From Deminuibacter soli (GTDB taxonomy: Bacteria; Bacteroidota; Bacteroidia; Chitinophagales; Chitinophagaceae): a DNA stretch of 64,000 nt. The notes below the pieces were generated by a model. The model searched no databases and was not told the origin of the DNA. It saw only the letters and a list, made by a program, of their open reading frames with translations. Below, piece by piece: positions 17,882-27,379 of the stretch. The translations under genes and the position numbers were made by a program. How positions within the stretch are numbered: the stretch's first letter is position 1; each line of letters starts with the position of its first letter. Location: the NCBI RefSeq assembly GCF_003412455.1, contig NZ_QTJU01000010.1, positions 122,762 through 186,761 on the forward strand, in the 5' to 3' direction.

Positions 17882-19345
17882 TTAAAACACCAATGTCATA
17901 ATAGAATGCGGCAGGCTTACTGTTTCGGCAGCTTTGCCCTGTATCCACAGGCGGAAGGGTAAACGGTCTTTGGTTTCATTCAGCACCACCACTGCAACAG
18001 AACCGTCTTTGTTGATAAAGGCAGTTGTTTGCAATTGTCCCCTGCTCGATGCACTGCTGATGCGCTGCGCACCCGGATGGATGAAGCGCGAGAAATGACC
18101 GATGTAATAGAAAGCACTGGTGTAGTACACTTCACCTGTTTGTACGTTGGCATGTACAGGTGCCAGGCAAAAATTGCCTGCATGGTTGGGACCACCTTTC
18201 TCATCGAGCAGGATGTTCCAGTCTGTCCAGCCAACTGTGCCATTGTTAAAATCGTTGAGTATAGAACGGCCATAGGTTTCACCATATTTCCATTCGCTGA
18301 TCTTTTTAAACTCAAATTTCTCATTGCAGCCTTCGGTAAACATCAGGTTGGTATTGGGGAAGGCTTCGTGTACGCGTTTCACATTCTCGAATATTTTACC
18401 ACCACCTGTCCAGTCTTCATACCAGTGAAAAGCCACGCCCCATACATATTTCGCAGCCTGTGGATCGTTGAGTATGGCAGCAGCACGCTGGTACAGCAGG
18501 TCACGGTTGTGATCCCATACCATCAGTTTTTTACCGGCCATGCCTTGTTTGTGCAGGGTTGGGCCGAGATAATTTTTTACAAAATCCACTTCATCTTCTG
18601 CGGTAAACACGCAAGATTCCCAGGTTTGTTTGGCCATGGGTTCGTTCTGTACACTAAGCCCCCAGATAGGTATGCCTTCTTTCTCGTAGGCTTTAATGAA
18701 TCTGATATAGTGATTGGCCCATGCCTGGCGGTACTGTGGCAGTAATTTGCCACCATGCAGCACGTCATGGTTGTCTTTCATCCAGGCATAGGGCGACCAT
18801 GGCGTAGCGAAAGTTGTTAAGCTGCCGCCTGCAGCAGCGATGGCGGCTTTAATAAACGGAATGCGGTATTTACGGTCATGATCGATATTGAATGTTTTCA
18901 ATGCCGTATCATTTTCCTGCACATAGCTGTAGGTATCGCTGGAGAAATCGCAGCTCGCAATATGCGTACGTGCCAATGTGTAACCCAGGCCGTTTTTCTT
19001 GTCAAAAAAGGCCTTCATCAATTCCTGCTGTTTGTTTGCAGGCAGTTTGTAAAAGGTTTCAGCCGAGGCATCGGTTAAGGCAGCACCCATACCCACCATG
19101 GTTTGAAAGCGATGTGTGGCATCGATAAACACACAGGGTTGTGTTTCGAGGGGCTGACCAAAATCGGTGAAATGCAGAGTGTCAGTGATGGCAAGTTTTT
19201 TGTCAGAACTGTCGGCGGTAACATATACCACCACTTTTTTCTGTTGCAGTGCAGCTGCGGATATTGGCTGCCAGGTTTGGGCCTTTACACCCAAAACCAA
19301 CAGACTAAGCAGGGCTATGCTGTAGTATTTTGTATGTTTCATCAT
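17882..19345 (-). CDS. GH30 family glycoside hydrolase, secreted
   Basis: A signal peptide (residues 1-22, ending GVKAQ) precedes a GH30 barrel: FQTMVGMGAALTDASAETF (80-98), ATPWSPYAWMKDN, the acid/base Glu235 in SVQNEPMAKQTWESC, and the nucleophile Glu338 in LMFTEGC. The C-terminal beta domain ends with a HSIMTLVF strand. It differs clearly from the downstream GH30, so the two may cleave different linkages of the same glycan. It resembles the glucosylceramidase-like subgroup more than the xylanase subgroup. It is co-directional with susD, which starts 56 bp upstream. Confidence 0.9.
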   Translation of the reverse strand: MMKHTKYYSIALLSLLVLGVKAQTWQPISAAALQQKKVVVYVTADSSDKKLAITDTLHFTDFGQPLETQPCVFIDATHRFQTMVGMGAALTDASAETFYKLPANKQQELMKAFFDKKNGLGYTLARTHIASCDFSSDTYSYVQENDTALKTFNIDHDRKYRIPFIKAAIAAAGGSLTTFATPWSPYAWMKDNHDVLHGGKLLPQYRQAWANHYIRFIKAYEKEGIPIWGLSVQNEPMAKQTWESCVFTAEDEVDFVKNYLGPTLHKQGMAGKKLMVWDHNRDLLYQRAAAILNDPQAAKYVWGVAFHWYEDWTGGGKIFENVKRVHEAFPNTNLMFTEGCNEKFEFKKISEWKYGETYGRSILNDFNNGTVGWTDWNILLDEKGGPNHAGNFCLAPVHANVQTGEVYYTSAFYYIGHFSRFIHPGAQRISSASSRGQLQTTAFINKDGSVAVVVLNETKDRLPFRLWIQGKAAETVSLPHSIMTLVF

Positions 19346-19401
19346 AGAAAGTTAAACAAAAGAAGACGGAAAATTTATTTCCGCCTTCCTTGTTGTATAG
19401 A

Positions 19402-20895
19402 TTAGTAACCGCTCGTTTGTGTGAGCTTGGGATTCAGATCAATTTGGTTCTGCGGTATAGGATACAGCAGGCGGTAAGCAGGCACATTGTAGTTCAGGCT
19501 TTGACCGTTACCATCTTTTACTGCATTCATTACCTGCAGTGCTTTTCCTGTGCGCAGCAGATCGAACCAGCGATGTCCTTCAAATGCCAGTTCCAGCCTT
19601 CTTTCCAGTAAAACAGCATCCAGGGCTTCAGCGGCGCTGGCTGCAGTTTTTGCACCGAGGTTTACCCTTGCCCTTACCTGGTTAACCAGGTTCATGGCGC
19701 CTGAAACATCTCCTGTTTGCGCCAGTGCTTCCGCTTTCAGCAGCAACACATCCGGCAGGCGTATCAGGTAAAAGTCATTGGTACCGTTTTGCGGATCGTT
19801 GTATTTGGTAATAAAAGGATAGTGTGTAACAGGCCAGTTTTTATCCGTCCACTGGCCGCTGATATCCAGGAAAGTGATGGATGCATTCAAACGTATAAGA
19901 TCATTTTCTGCGTTGAAAACATTGACCAGGTCGTTCGCCGGCGTACTGAATTTTTTCCAGCCGCCGCCTGCAAAGTGACCGTTGTCAAAACCAACAAGAA
20001 TAGAAGGAAACCAGTTACCGATTTTATCACCGGTATTATAACCATCGTAGTTAATTTCCCAGATGGCTTCGCTGTTGTTTTTATGCGCGTTATCCCAGAG
20101 GTAGGTATAATCGCTCAGCATGCTGTACTGCGGGATAGTTAAATCACTGTAGTACTTCACAGAATCCCATTTGGGTGTAGCCATTGTAGCGTACACTTTA
20201 GCCAGCGTGGCGTATACAGCGCCTTTTGACACAATGTATTTTGAAGCATTGGCGCCCACATCCTGCACATTGTCTTTTGCATACCACAGATCGCTCAGAA
20301 TGGCATCGTATACACTGTCTGTTGAGGACTGTGCTACCAGTGATGAATTGAACAACGATTCTGAAGAAGTGGCATCAGAAGGTTTCAGCTTTAATGGTAA
20401 ACGTCCATACAATTTTACCAGGTCAAAATAATTCCATGCGCGGAAAAACTTTGCCTCACCGGTGATCTGTGCTTTTCTCGTAGCTGTGAAAGCCGCGTCT
20501 TTGCTGTGTGCTACGTTATCAATCAAAATGTTTGCCCGGCCAATTACCGCATAGGCATCGGCCCAGTCGCGGTTAATATTGCCGTTAAGCGAGTTGAAAG
20601 TGAAATTGTCGATCGTAATATTATCGCTGTTGTCGCCACCCGCATAAGCATTGTCTGCCAGCACATCACCATTGGTAATCCTGTCAAAGGCCGACCATTC
20701 CAGCGCATTGTTTTTATAATAGGTATACAAGCCTTTTATAGAGGCTTCTGCATCTGTAGCAGAAATCTGTGCAGTGGTATCTACTGAACTGATCACATTT
20801 GTTTGCGGTTGTTTGTCCAGTAATTTTGAACAACTGCTATTGAAAACGGCTATGCTCATCAAAACAGCACCACCGGTAATTATCTTATTTTTCAT
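19402..20895 (-). CDS. SusD/RagB family glycan-binding lipoprotein
   Basis: The outer membrane glycan-capture lipoprotein that forms a lid over its SusC partner. The lipobox is SSC with Cys22. The N-terminal helical region and the C-terminal SusD signature are present (DFYLIRLPDVLLLKAEALAQTGDVSGAMNLVNQVRARVNL and ELAFEGHRWFDLLRTGKALQVM). Length (497 aa) is normal. It follows the susC gene by 36 bp on the same strand, as in other polysaccharide utilisation loci. Confidence 0.95.
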   Translation of the reverse strand: MKNKIITGGAVLMSIAVFNSSCSKLLDKQPQTNVISSVDTTAQISATDAEASIKGLYTYYKNNALEWSAFDRITNGDVLADNAYAGGDNSDNITIDNFTFNSLNGNINRDWADAYAVIGRANILIDNVAHSKDAAFTATRKAQITGEAKFFRAWNYFDLVKLYGRLPLKLKPSDATSSESLFNSSLVAQSSTDSVYDAILSDLWYAKDNVQDVGANASKYIVSKGAVYATLAKVYATMATPKWDSVKYYSDLTIPQYSMLSDYTYLWDNAHKNNSEAIWEINYDGYNTGDKIGNWFPSILVGFDNGHFAGGGWKKFSTPANDLVNVFNAENDLIRLNASITFLDISGQWTDKNWPVTHYPFITKYNDPQNGTNDFYLIRLPDVLLLKAEALAQTGDVSGAMNLVNQVRARVNLGAKTAASAAEALDAVLLERRLELAFEGHRWFDLLRTGKALQVMNAVKDGNGQSLNYNVPAYRLLYPIPQNQIDLNPKLTQTSGY

Positions 20896-20931
20896 TTGAA
20901 CTGAGTTTTGTTGTTTAAAATGAGGGAGATC

Positions 20932-23901
20932 TTATTTTAAACTCAGGTTTAAACCAACGAGTATCACTTTAGGCTGGGGATATGCACCATAGTCCACACC
21001 CAGCGCTACGTTTTTGTTTGACAAATTGCCATCGTTACCATAAGTGTTCACTTCCGGATCAAATCCTTTGTATTTGGTTATGGTAAACAGGTTCTGCGCA
21101 GATACATACAGCGATGCAGATCCCAGGCCGATTTTGTTCAGCAATGAAGGGTTAAACCTGTAAGCCAGTGTAATGGTTTTGAAACGCAGGTAAGAACCGT
21201 TTTCCAGGAACCTGGTAGAGATTTGTGAGTTATCGTTGTTGCCAGGACTAACACCAGGCATATCGGTAGCATCACCCGGTTTCTGCCACCTGCTCAGGAT
21301 AGCGGTGCTCTGGTTGCGGGAATCTTTCATGCCTTCTGTTTCAACACGCAGACCATTGAAGATCTTGTTGCCCTGTGAACCCTGTACAAACACAGTGAGG
21401 TCAAAGTTTTTGTAAGAGAACGTGTTGTTCATACCGTAAATGAAATCAGGCTGTGCGCTTCCCAGATACTGGCGGTCGTCGGGGCTGGTCTGCGAATACG
21501 GAACAGCTTTGCCATCTCTTCTCAGGTACAGCTGGTTACCGGTATTGGGGTCAACACCTGCAGCTTTATAACCATAAAATTCGCCCAGGCCATAACCGGT
21601 TGCAAGGGCAACGGCATTACCTCTTTCATAAATAGAACCGAAGGAAGGCATGGCTTTAACACCGGAAACGATATAATCTACCTTGTTTTTATTGAAGGAG
21701 ATATTGAAGTCGGTATTCCAGTTAAAGTTTTTGCCTACAATGTTTTTGCTCGATAAAGAAAACTCTTCACCAATATTGGTCATTTTCGCACTGTTCAGCA
21801 AAAAGCTGGAAACAATTTCGCCACCCACCGGTACGTTTACCAGCAGGTCTTTTGTTTTCTTCACGTAGAAGTCTGCAGTAGCAGTCAGGCGCCTGTCCAG
21901 CAGGGTAATGTCTACACCGATATTGGTTTGGGTGGTGTTTTCCCAACCAAGGTTCAGCGGTGCAATATTGTTATAACTCAGGCTTCCGTCGTTGGCGTTG
22001 ATAGATGATGTGGTATAACGCGCATAGCTTGGAATACCTTCCTGGTTACCCACTTTACCCCAGCCGGCACGCAGTTTCAGGTCGTTGATCACCTTTACAT
22101 CGCGCATAAAATCTTCCTGCGAAATTCTCCAGCCGGCGGATAATGATGGGAAGGTTGCATTCCTGTTACCGGGTGCAAATTTGGAAGACTTGTCCATACG
22201 CACATTGGCCTGGAACAGGTACTTGCCTGCGAAGTCGTAGTTAATACGGCCCAGGTAAGAGATCATAGCCCATTCATCAATGGATTTAGACGAAGGGTTT
22301 TTATTGGTAGACAGGTCGAATTTCTGGTCAAATCCCTGCAGCCTGTAAGCCACTGGCAGTTTTGAGGCAGAGATATAGGTTTGATCCCATTTGCTTTCCT
22401 GTGCTGTCCAGCCTGCGAGTGCAGAAAAATGGTGCTGCTCCCAGGCATGCGAATAGTTCAGTGTTTGCTCGCTCAGCCATACCAGCTGTGTGCTGCTTGT
22501 TTGGCTGAAGAAACCCTGCTGGTTGCGCCCATTCTGCGTTAACAGCGGATCTACCGCATACTGGTTGCGGTAGTTGGTATAATCAATACCAAAACGCGAG
22601 TTAAACACCAGGTCTTTGAAGAATTTCACATCTGCACCCATGCTGCTGATCAGCCTGTCTGTGCGGTTGCGGGTAGTTTGGCCTTCAATGGCACCCAGCG
22701 GGTTTTCCCAACCGGATAAGGGGTTTTGTGCAATCTGCCCGTTGGCAGTATAATGACCTACCGTGGGCGGTGTGCCCAGGGCAGACAATACAACACCACC
22801 ACGTGCAACGCCCTGGTTATCGGTGATATCATTGCTGTTTACGCGCGACAGGATGTTGGATGTAGTAAGTGTTAACCAGTTGGTGGCTTTTGAAGTAAGA
22901 TTGGCACGTGCAGTAACCCTGTCAAACTCGGTAGGCAGAATCATGCCTTTCTGTTTGTTGTAGTTCAGCGACACATAATGCGTGGTTTTATCGTTACCGC
23001 CAGATTCTGCCAGCTGATAGTTTTGCTGGTTGCCGTGACGAAACACTTCATCGGGCCAGTTTACATTGTTGGCTTTAACCATGGAATCGGTAATAGTGCC
23101 CGGACCATACGATTCATTCATGTACTGCTGGTACTGCTGGCCATTAAGCACATCGAGCCTTTTGGTAGGCGATGTGGTGCCGTAGTACATATTTGCTTCT
23201 ACCCTTGATTTACCGTTTGCGCCTTTTTTGGTAGTGATGATCACTACACCGTTGGCACCACGTGTACCGTAGATAGCCGTAGAAGCCGCATCTTTCAGGA
23301 TAGAAATAGATTCGATATCGTTGGGGTTATAGGCAGAGATATCGGTTGTCTGGATACCATCTACAATATACAGGGGATCGTTTGAAGCACTGATAGAGGT
23401 AGAACCGCGTACACGGATAGATAATCCTGCGCCTGGCTTACCTGAATTGGATGTTACCTGCACACCTGCCGCCTTACCCTGTAAAGCTTCACCGGCATTA
23501 ACAATGGGACGGTTGGCAATATCGGCTGCAGTTACCACAGCAACAGATCCGGTGAGGTCTTTTTTACGTTGTGCACCATAGCCCACCACTACCACCTGCT
23601 CCAACTGGGCATTACCGGCAATGAGGGTAATATTGATCTGTTCGCGGCCGCTTACTGGTTCGGTTACCGTTTTGTAGCCTATGTAAGAGAATTCAAGCAG
23701 CCCATCTTTAGGGACAGAGATGGCGTAGTCGCCACTTATACCGCTGGTTACCCCTTTGGTAGTACCGGGTATGTGAACGGATACACCTGGCATGGCTTTA
23801 CCGAGTGAATCGGTAACGGTACCTTTTACTGTGATATTCTGCGCCCATGAAGCACAGCACATCAGCAAAAAAGACATCAATAGCAATAGTCGTTGTCTCA
23901 T
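20932..23901 (-). CDS. SusC/RagA family TonB-dependent transporter
   Basis: An outer membrane TonB-dependent channel for oligosaccharides. A signal peptide (ending SWAQ, residue 21) is followed by a carboxypeptidase-D-regulatory-like domain (NITVKGTVTDSLGKAMPGVSV, about 22-100). A TonB-box-like QVVVVGYG segment comes next, then a plug domain with GEALQGKAAGVQV and VDGIQTTDI, and a large beta barrel to residue 989. There is no N-terminal extension for anti-sigma interaction, so control by an ECF sigma factor is unlikely. The upstream gene, a 7TM-zinc ribbon protein, is the more likely regulator. Confidence 0.96.
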   Translation of the reverse strand: MRQRLLLLMSFLLMCCASWAQNITVKGTVTDSLGKAMPGVSVHIPGTTKGVTSGISGDYAISVPKDGLLEFSYIGYKTVTEPVSGREQINITLIAGNAQLEQVVVVGYGAQRKKDLTGSVAVVTAADIANRPIVNAGEALQGKAAGVQVTSNSGKPGAGLSIRVRGSTSISASNDPLYIVDGIQTTDISAYNPNDIESISILKDAASTAIYGTRGANGVVIITTKKGANGKSRVEANMYYGTTSPTKRLDVLNGQQYQQYMNESYGPGTITDSMVKANNVNWPDEVFRHGNQQNYQLAESGGNDKTTHYVSLNYNKQKGMILPTEFDRVTARANLTSKATNWLTLTTSNILSRVNSNDITDNQGVARGGVVLSALGTPPTVGHYTANGQIAQNPLSGWENPLGAIEGQTTRNRTDRLISSMGADVKFFKDLVFNSRFGIDYTNYRNQYAVDPLLTQNGRNQQGFFSQTSSTQLVWLSEQTLNYSHAWEQHHFSALAGWTAQESKWDQTYISASKLPVAYRLQGFDQKFDLSTNKNPSSKSIDEWAMISYLGRINYDFAGKYLFQANVRMDKSSKFAPGNRNATFPSLSAGWRISQEDFMRDVKVINDLKLRAGWGKVGNQEGIPSYARYTTSSINANDGSLSYNNIAPLNLGWENTTQTNIGVDITLLDRRLTATADFYVKKTKDLLVNVPVGGEIVSSFLLNSAKMTNIGEEFSLSSKNIVGKNFNWNTDFNISFNKNKVDYIVSGVKAMPSFGSIYERGNAVALATGYGLGEFYGYKAAGVDPNTGNQLYLRRDGKAVPYSQTSPDDRQYLGSAQPDFIYGMNNTFSYKNFDLTVFVQGSQGNKIFNGLRVETEGMKDSRNQSTAILSRWQKPGDATDMPGVSPGNNDNSQISTRFLENGSYLRFKTITLAYRFNPSLLNKIGLGSASLYVSAQNLFTITKYKGFDPEVNTYGNDGNLSNKNVALGVDYGAYPQPKVILVGLNLSLK

Positions 23902-24265
23902 AATGTGTTTAAATAAGTAAAAAATAAATGTGAGGAAATTTGCCGGCAGCTACAGATAGGAGTAGTAATTCTGAGCCATTGTCCGTTACAGGCGCGGTTT
24001 TACACCGGTGGCGGTAAAGCAAGCAAATTCTTCATTGAAGGTTGATTTTAGAACAATCTTAACAAGACAAAATTAGCAGCAATTCATTTTGAAAAACAAA
24101 ATTATTTAACACAACTTATTGATTTATAGACTATTGCAATCTAATTGATACGGTTCGCTACCACACCTACGCGTTACAGAAATAATTCTGTAACAATCGT
24201 TTATTGTTTTACAGGAGGTGAAAGGATTTTTTTTGTGATACGGTTCCGTGCCGTATGAAGAAATT
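23902..24265. promoter_or_regulatory. Regulatory gap between susC and the 7TM-zinc ribbon gene
   Basis: This 364-bp gap has no gene. It contains a perfect 22-bp inverted repeat at 24173-24194 (9-bp arms GTTACAGAA and TTCTGTAAC around ATAA). There are two copies of TGATACGGTTC (24147-24157 and 24236-24246), the second within an ATACGG/CCGTAT hairpin just past the 7TM gene stop. A - strand half-site TGTAACGGAC lies near 23981. These are candidate control sites for susC. Confidence 0.5.
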
Positions 24266-26176
24266 TTACAGTACCAGCTTACTCCAGCCTTCATCACCGG
24301 CGTCCCGGAGCTCTTTTTTCCGTTCTTCCATAAGTGTGCGTACGCGGTTGAGGTAAGCCCAGCAGGTACTTTGGCGTATGTCGAGCAGGGTTGCGAGCTT
24401 GTGTGAAGAGATCTTTCCCTTGGATGTGTAGATGAGAAAGATCATATAGAAAGCTTTATTAATAGGTATTTTTGTGTTCTGAAAAATGGTATTTGCCATT
24501 ACCGATTCTTCATAATCGCATTTGGTGCAACGGCGGCTGAAAGGCAGGTGACCGGCAAAATACTGGTCGTGCCGGCACTTGCGGCAGGCATAGGCCTCTT
24601 TCCATTTCAGCTGCGCGAGAAACTCGAAACAACTGTCACGGTCGGGGTATATGCGGCTGAATTCTTCAAAATCAACCTGGGCAGAAAGCACGCGCGCCCG
24701 GCTTACTTTTTTTACGCTGGTTTGCAGTTCTTCGTTATCGTGCTGCAACAGGGCGTTGATGCGGGAAATTTCTTCTGCCTGCTGCTGCAACAATTCATTG
24801 GCCCCGCTCAGTTCTTCGTTCTGGCTGGCAATCAGTTCGTTTTTATCTACCAGCTCCTGTGTACGCTCCTGCACCTGGCGTTCCAGTTCGGCATTCAGGG
24901 AATCTTTCAGTTCGGCCCGCAGGGTCATTTGTTTGATGATTTCCCGGTGTGCCAGCTCTTTTTTCTTTTTCAGCAGGCGTAGTTTATCGCCAATGGCAAA
25001 CGACAGGAAGAACATTTCCATTACAAAGCAAAAACCCAGGCTGTAATAGGATATAATACTGCTGTTAAGCCAGGTAAAACCCAGCATTATCAGCAACTTA
25101 AGCACGCAACCCACAAACAGGAAACTGTAGCCCAGCACAAAAAAGCGTGCAGGCCGGTAGCCGTTGAGCCAGATGTAAATACCGGTACAGAACGCGAGGA
25201 ACAGCGGCACTACATCAATAAACTTATAATTGAGCCATTGCGGCGCAAAGCAAACCGCACCGGCAAACAACAAAACCCGGGCACCTATTACCCAGCTGAT
25301 AACCCGGTTAAGCCGCGGGGCGCGGGCTTTTACATATAATAAGGCACGGGTGAACAGCAGGGCAAAAATGCTCATTCCCATTAAAGGAAGCGCAAAACCG
25401 TACTGGTTAAACCGCGGAGAACGGGGCCACAGGTATTGGTAGGCAATGCCATCGGTGCTCATTTCAAAAAGACCAACACTTAATATATATAAAATATACC
25501 ATAAGTATTGACGCTGCCGCATGGCGATAAACATAATCAGGTTGTAAAAGCTGAAGATGAGAATCATGCCATAGAAAATGCCGAAAGAGAAGTATTCATC
25601 CAGCGCATAACCAATGAACTTGTGCACGGTGCGCAGCACAATAATAATGTCTGCAGTTTGGGATGATTGAACCCGGAAATAATACACCAGGTCGCGCGTG
25701 CTGTCGTTGTGAATGTTCAGCTCAAAGTTCTTATGGTTGAAGAGGCGCTGTTTAAAAGGCCTGCTATCGCCCAGTTGTACTGAATCGTAGCGGCCATTTT
25801 TATCTGGCACATAAGCACTTATGGCATCAATGGTTTGGTCAAAAAACTCCAGCAGGAAGGATTGCTTAACCGATGTGTCGTGGTGTATTTTAATGCGGTA
25901 CCAATAAGCAGCGGCAGGCCGATGTGTTTGCGGGGTTCCGGTGGTGTTTATGCCAAATGCGGCTGTATCCAGCTGTTCAAAGCGCATGCGAGCGGTGCTG
26001 TCTTCCAGCACATCAATTTCATGATAGGTGAAAATATGCTGTTCCTCTTTATTACTGATGCGTACTGCCTGTTGCGCGTGCACCATTAAAACCAGCAAAA
26101 GCATTGCTGTTACTAACCCTGCTGATCTACCCATCATCTGCTGCTGCCCATGGTTATGAATGAAAATAGAGCGCAA
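24266..26176 (-). CDS. 7TM-DISM sensor fused to a transposase-type zinc ribbon, probable locus regulator
   Basis: A signal peptide leads into a periplasmic 7TMR-DISM extracellular domain (about residues 40-180, with WYRIKIHHDTSVKQSFLLEF and VYYFRVQSSQT). Seven membrane segments follow (about 190-400, beginning FSFGIFYGMILIFSFYNLIMFIAM), then a coiled coil (about 405-500). The C-terminal 140 residues hold a CxxC...CxxC zinc ribbon (Cys531/534, Cys550/553). Next comes MANTIFQNTKIPINKAFYMIFLI and a helix-turn-helix-like segment (ISSHKLATLLDIRQSTCWAYLNRV). This tail matches the N-terminal part of IS1595-type transposases without the catalytic core. It is the first gene upstream of susC on the same strand. 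Confidence 0.85.
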   Translation of the reverse strand: MRSIFIHNHGQQQMMGRSAGLVTAMLLLVLMVHAQQAVRISNKEEQHIFTYHEIDVLEDSTARMRFEQLDTAAFGINTTGTPQTHRPAAAYWYRIKIHHDTSVKQSFLLEFFDQTIDAISAYVPDKNGRYDSVQLGDSRPFKQRLFNHKNFELNIHNDSTRDLVYYFRVQSSQTADIIIVLRTVHKFIGYALDEYFSFGIFYGMILIFSFYNLIMFIAMRQRQYLWYILYILSVGLFEMSTDGIAYQYLWPRSPRFNQYGFALPLMGMSIFALLFTRALLYVKARAPRLNRVISWVIGARVLLFAGAVCFAPQWLNYKFIDVVPLFLAFCTGIYIWLNGYRPARFFVLGYSFLFVGCVLKLLIMLGFTWLNSSIISYYSLGFCFVMEMFFLSFAIGDKLRLLKKKKELAHREIIKQMTLRAELKDSLNAELERQVQERTQELVDKNELIASQNEELSGANELLQQQAEEISRINALLQHDNEELQTSVKKVSRARVLSAQVDFEEFSRIYPDRDSCFEFLAQLKWKEAYACRKCRHDQYFAGHLPFSRRCTKCDYEESVMANTIFQNTKIPINKAFYMIFLIYTSKGKISSHKLATLLDIRQSTCWAYLNRVRTLMEERKKELRDAGDEGWSKLVL

Positions 26177-26517
26177 AGGTAACTGTTTACAGCAAGAACT
26201 TTTGTAACGGACGTTTGATTGTTTTTGTTACGCAGTCATGTTAATTTGTCGAAATACGTTAAACAAAGTTTGCAACATTAAAACATTAAGAGTAATTTCC
26301 TATAGTAAACGTTTGCCTCCCTAAGCCCCCGCAAGCATAACCTCCAATCAGTTTTAGCAGTCATTAATTCGTAAGATTATCTACCCTGGGAAACTGCACT
26401 AAATACTAACAATCACCGGGATGCTCCCTGTCAGTCCCGTAAGGAAAAACCATATCCTAACCGGTTATAAACCGGGATGTACAGTATTGCATTGAATAAC
26501 CTGTCAAAATTGAACAT
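26177..26517. promoter_or_regulatory. Divergent promoter region of the 7TM-zinc ribbon and winged-helix genes
   Basis: No gene is present in these 341 bp. Near the 7TM start lie TTACA and TGTAA arms (26188-26208) resembling the susC-promoter repeat with one extra base of spacing, and a TGTAACGGAC half-site (26203-26212). Near the winged-helix gene is a hairpin, CCGGTT-ATA-AACCGG (26461-26475), about 45 bp before its ATG. Confidence 0.4.
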
Positions 26518-27321
26518 ATGAGGAACCTCTACCCGAGCGCTTCATTTAGCGACCAGCAAATTTTTACGCAGTTGCATAAAGTGTTGTTGTTTCACGAGTT
26601 CACTGCTTCAAAAGTATTATCTGCTTTCCTGCATTTTATTGTGGAAGAAAAGATTGCCGGCCGTGGCAATGACCTGAAAGAATATACCATTGCAGTAAAA
26701 GGATTGGGCCGCACCTCCAGTTTTAACCCGCAGCACGAAGCGGTGATACGCATTTACGCACTCAGGCTTCGCAAAACCCTTCAGGCTTATTACAACAGCG
26801 ATGGCAAACACGACAATATCCGTATCAGTGTTCCCAAAGGCTCCTATATCCCGCATTTTGAACCCAATATGCCACCGCATATTGCAGCCTCTCCCATTCA
26901 GCCAATGATACATGCCACAAACACACCTATTGCAGTATTCCCTTTTCTTGATATCAGTCCCAACAATGCACACCGTTATTTGATTGACGACCTGTGTGAG
27001 CAAATCAGTACCGATCTCTCCTGTTCTTCGCGCTTTGCCGTCATATCTTATTTCAGCGCACGCAAGTGTGCACAGCAAACTGCCGACCTGCGCGATGCCG
27101 GTTTGCAACTGGGTGCCAACATGATTATCACCGGCAGCGTACGTTTTAAACTGGATTATTATTATCTCAACGTACAACTGGTTTCTGCAGGCAATGGCAT
27201 ACAGTTGTGGGCGCAGCGTTTTGAACAGCACCGGAACGAAAACAGTGTAAACACGATGGCCGGTATGGTTACGCGTGAGCTGAGCCGCTTTATTTACACG
27301 GGTTACAGCGTGATTAACTAA
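26518..27321 (+). CDS. Winged-helix plus TolB/FlgO-like domain protein
   Basis: Residues 1-110 resemble the winged-helix domain found at the N-terminus of many TolB-like regulators (FTASKVLSAFLHFIVEE, YALRLRKTLQAYY, IRISVPKGSYIPHF). Residues 135-260 match a TolB N-terminal/FlgO-like fold (IAVFPFLDISPNNAHRYLIDDLCEQISTDLS, ANMIITGSVRFKLDYYYLNVQLV). Relatives usually continue with TPR repeats or an adenylate cyclase domain; this one stops, so it is a compact two-domain form with no membrane segment. Its divergent position next to the 7TM-zinc ribbon gene suggests a role in the same glycan locus, but that is only contextual. Confidence 0.65.
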   Translation: MRNLYPSASFSDQQIFTQLHKVLLFHEFTASKVLSAFLHFIVEEKIAGRGNDLKEYTIAVKGLGRTSSFNPQHEAVIRIYALRLRKTLQAYYNSDGKHDNIRISVPKGSYIPHFEPNMPPHIAASPIQPMIHATNTPIAVFPFLDISPNNAHRYLIDDLCEQISTDLSCSSRFAVISYFSARKCAQQTADLRDAGLQLGANMIITGSVRFKLDYYYLNVQLVSAGNGIQLWAQRFEQHRNENSVNTMAGMVTRELSRFIYTGYSVIN

Positions 27322-27379
27322 CATAAAAAAATATGCCTGCGGCCATTGCCGCAGGCGTATTTACCTGTATGGAACGTTG

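Noticed and set aside
23951..23990. A fourth TGTAACGG regulon site upstream of susC
   Set aside because: Only one half-site matches and the nearest -7-like word is 19 nt away rather than 25, so it was not counted with the three good sites.
24266..24700. An IS1595-type insertion sequence
   Set aside because: Only the zinc ribbon and helix-turn-helix part of the transposase is present, in frame with the 7TM protein. No DDE core or terminal inverted repeats are visible.
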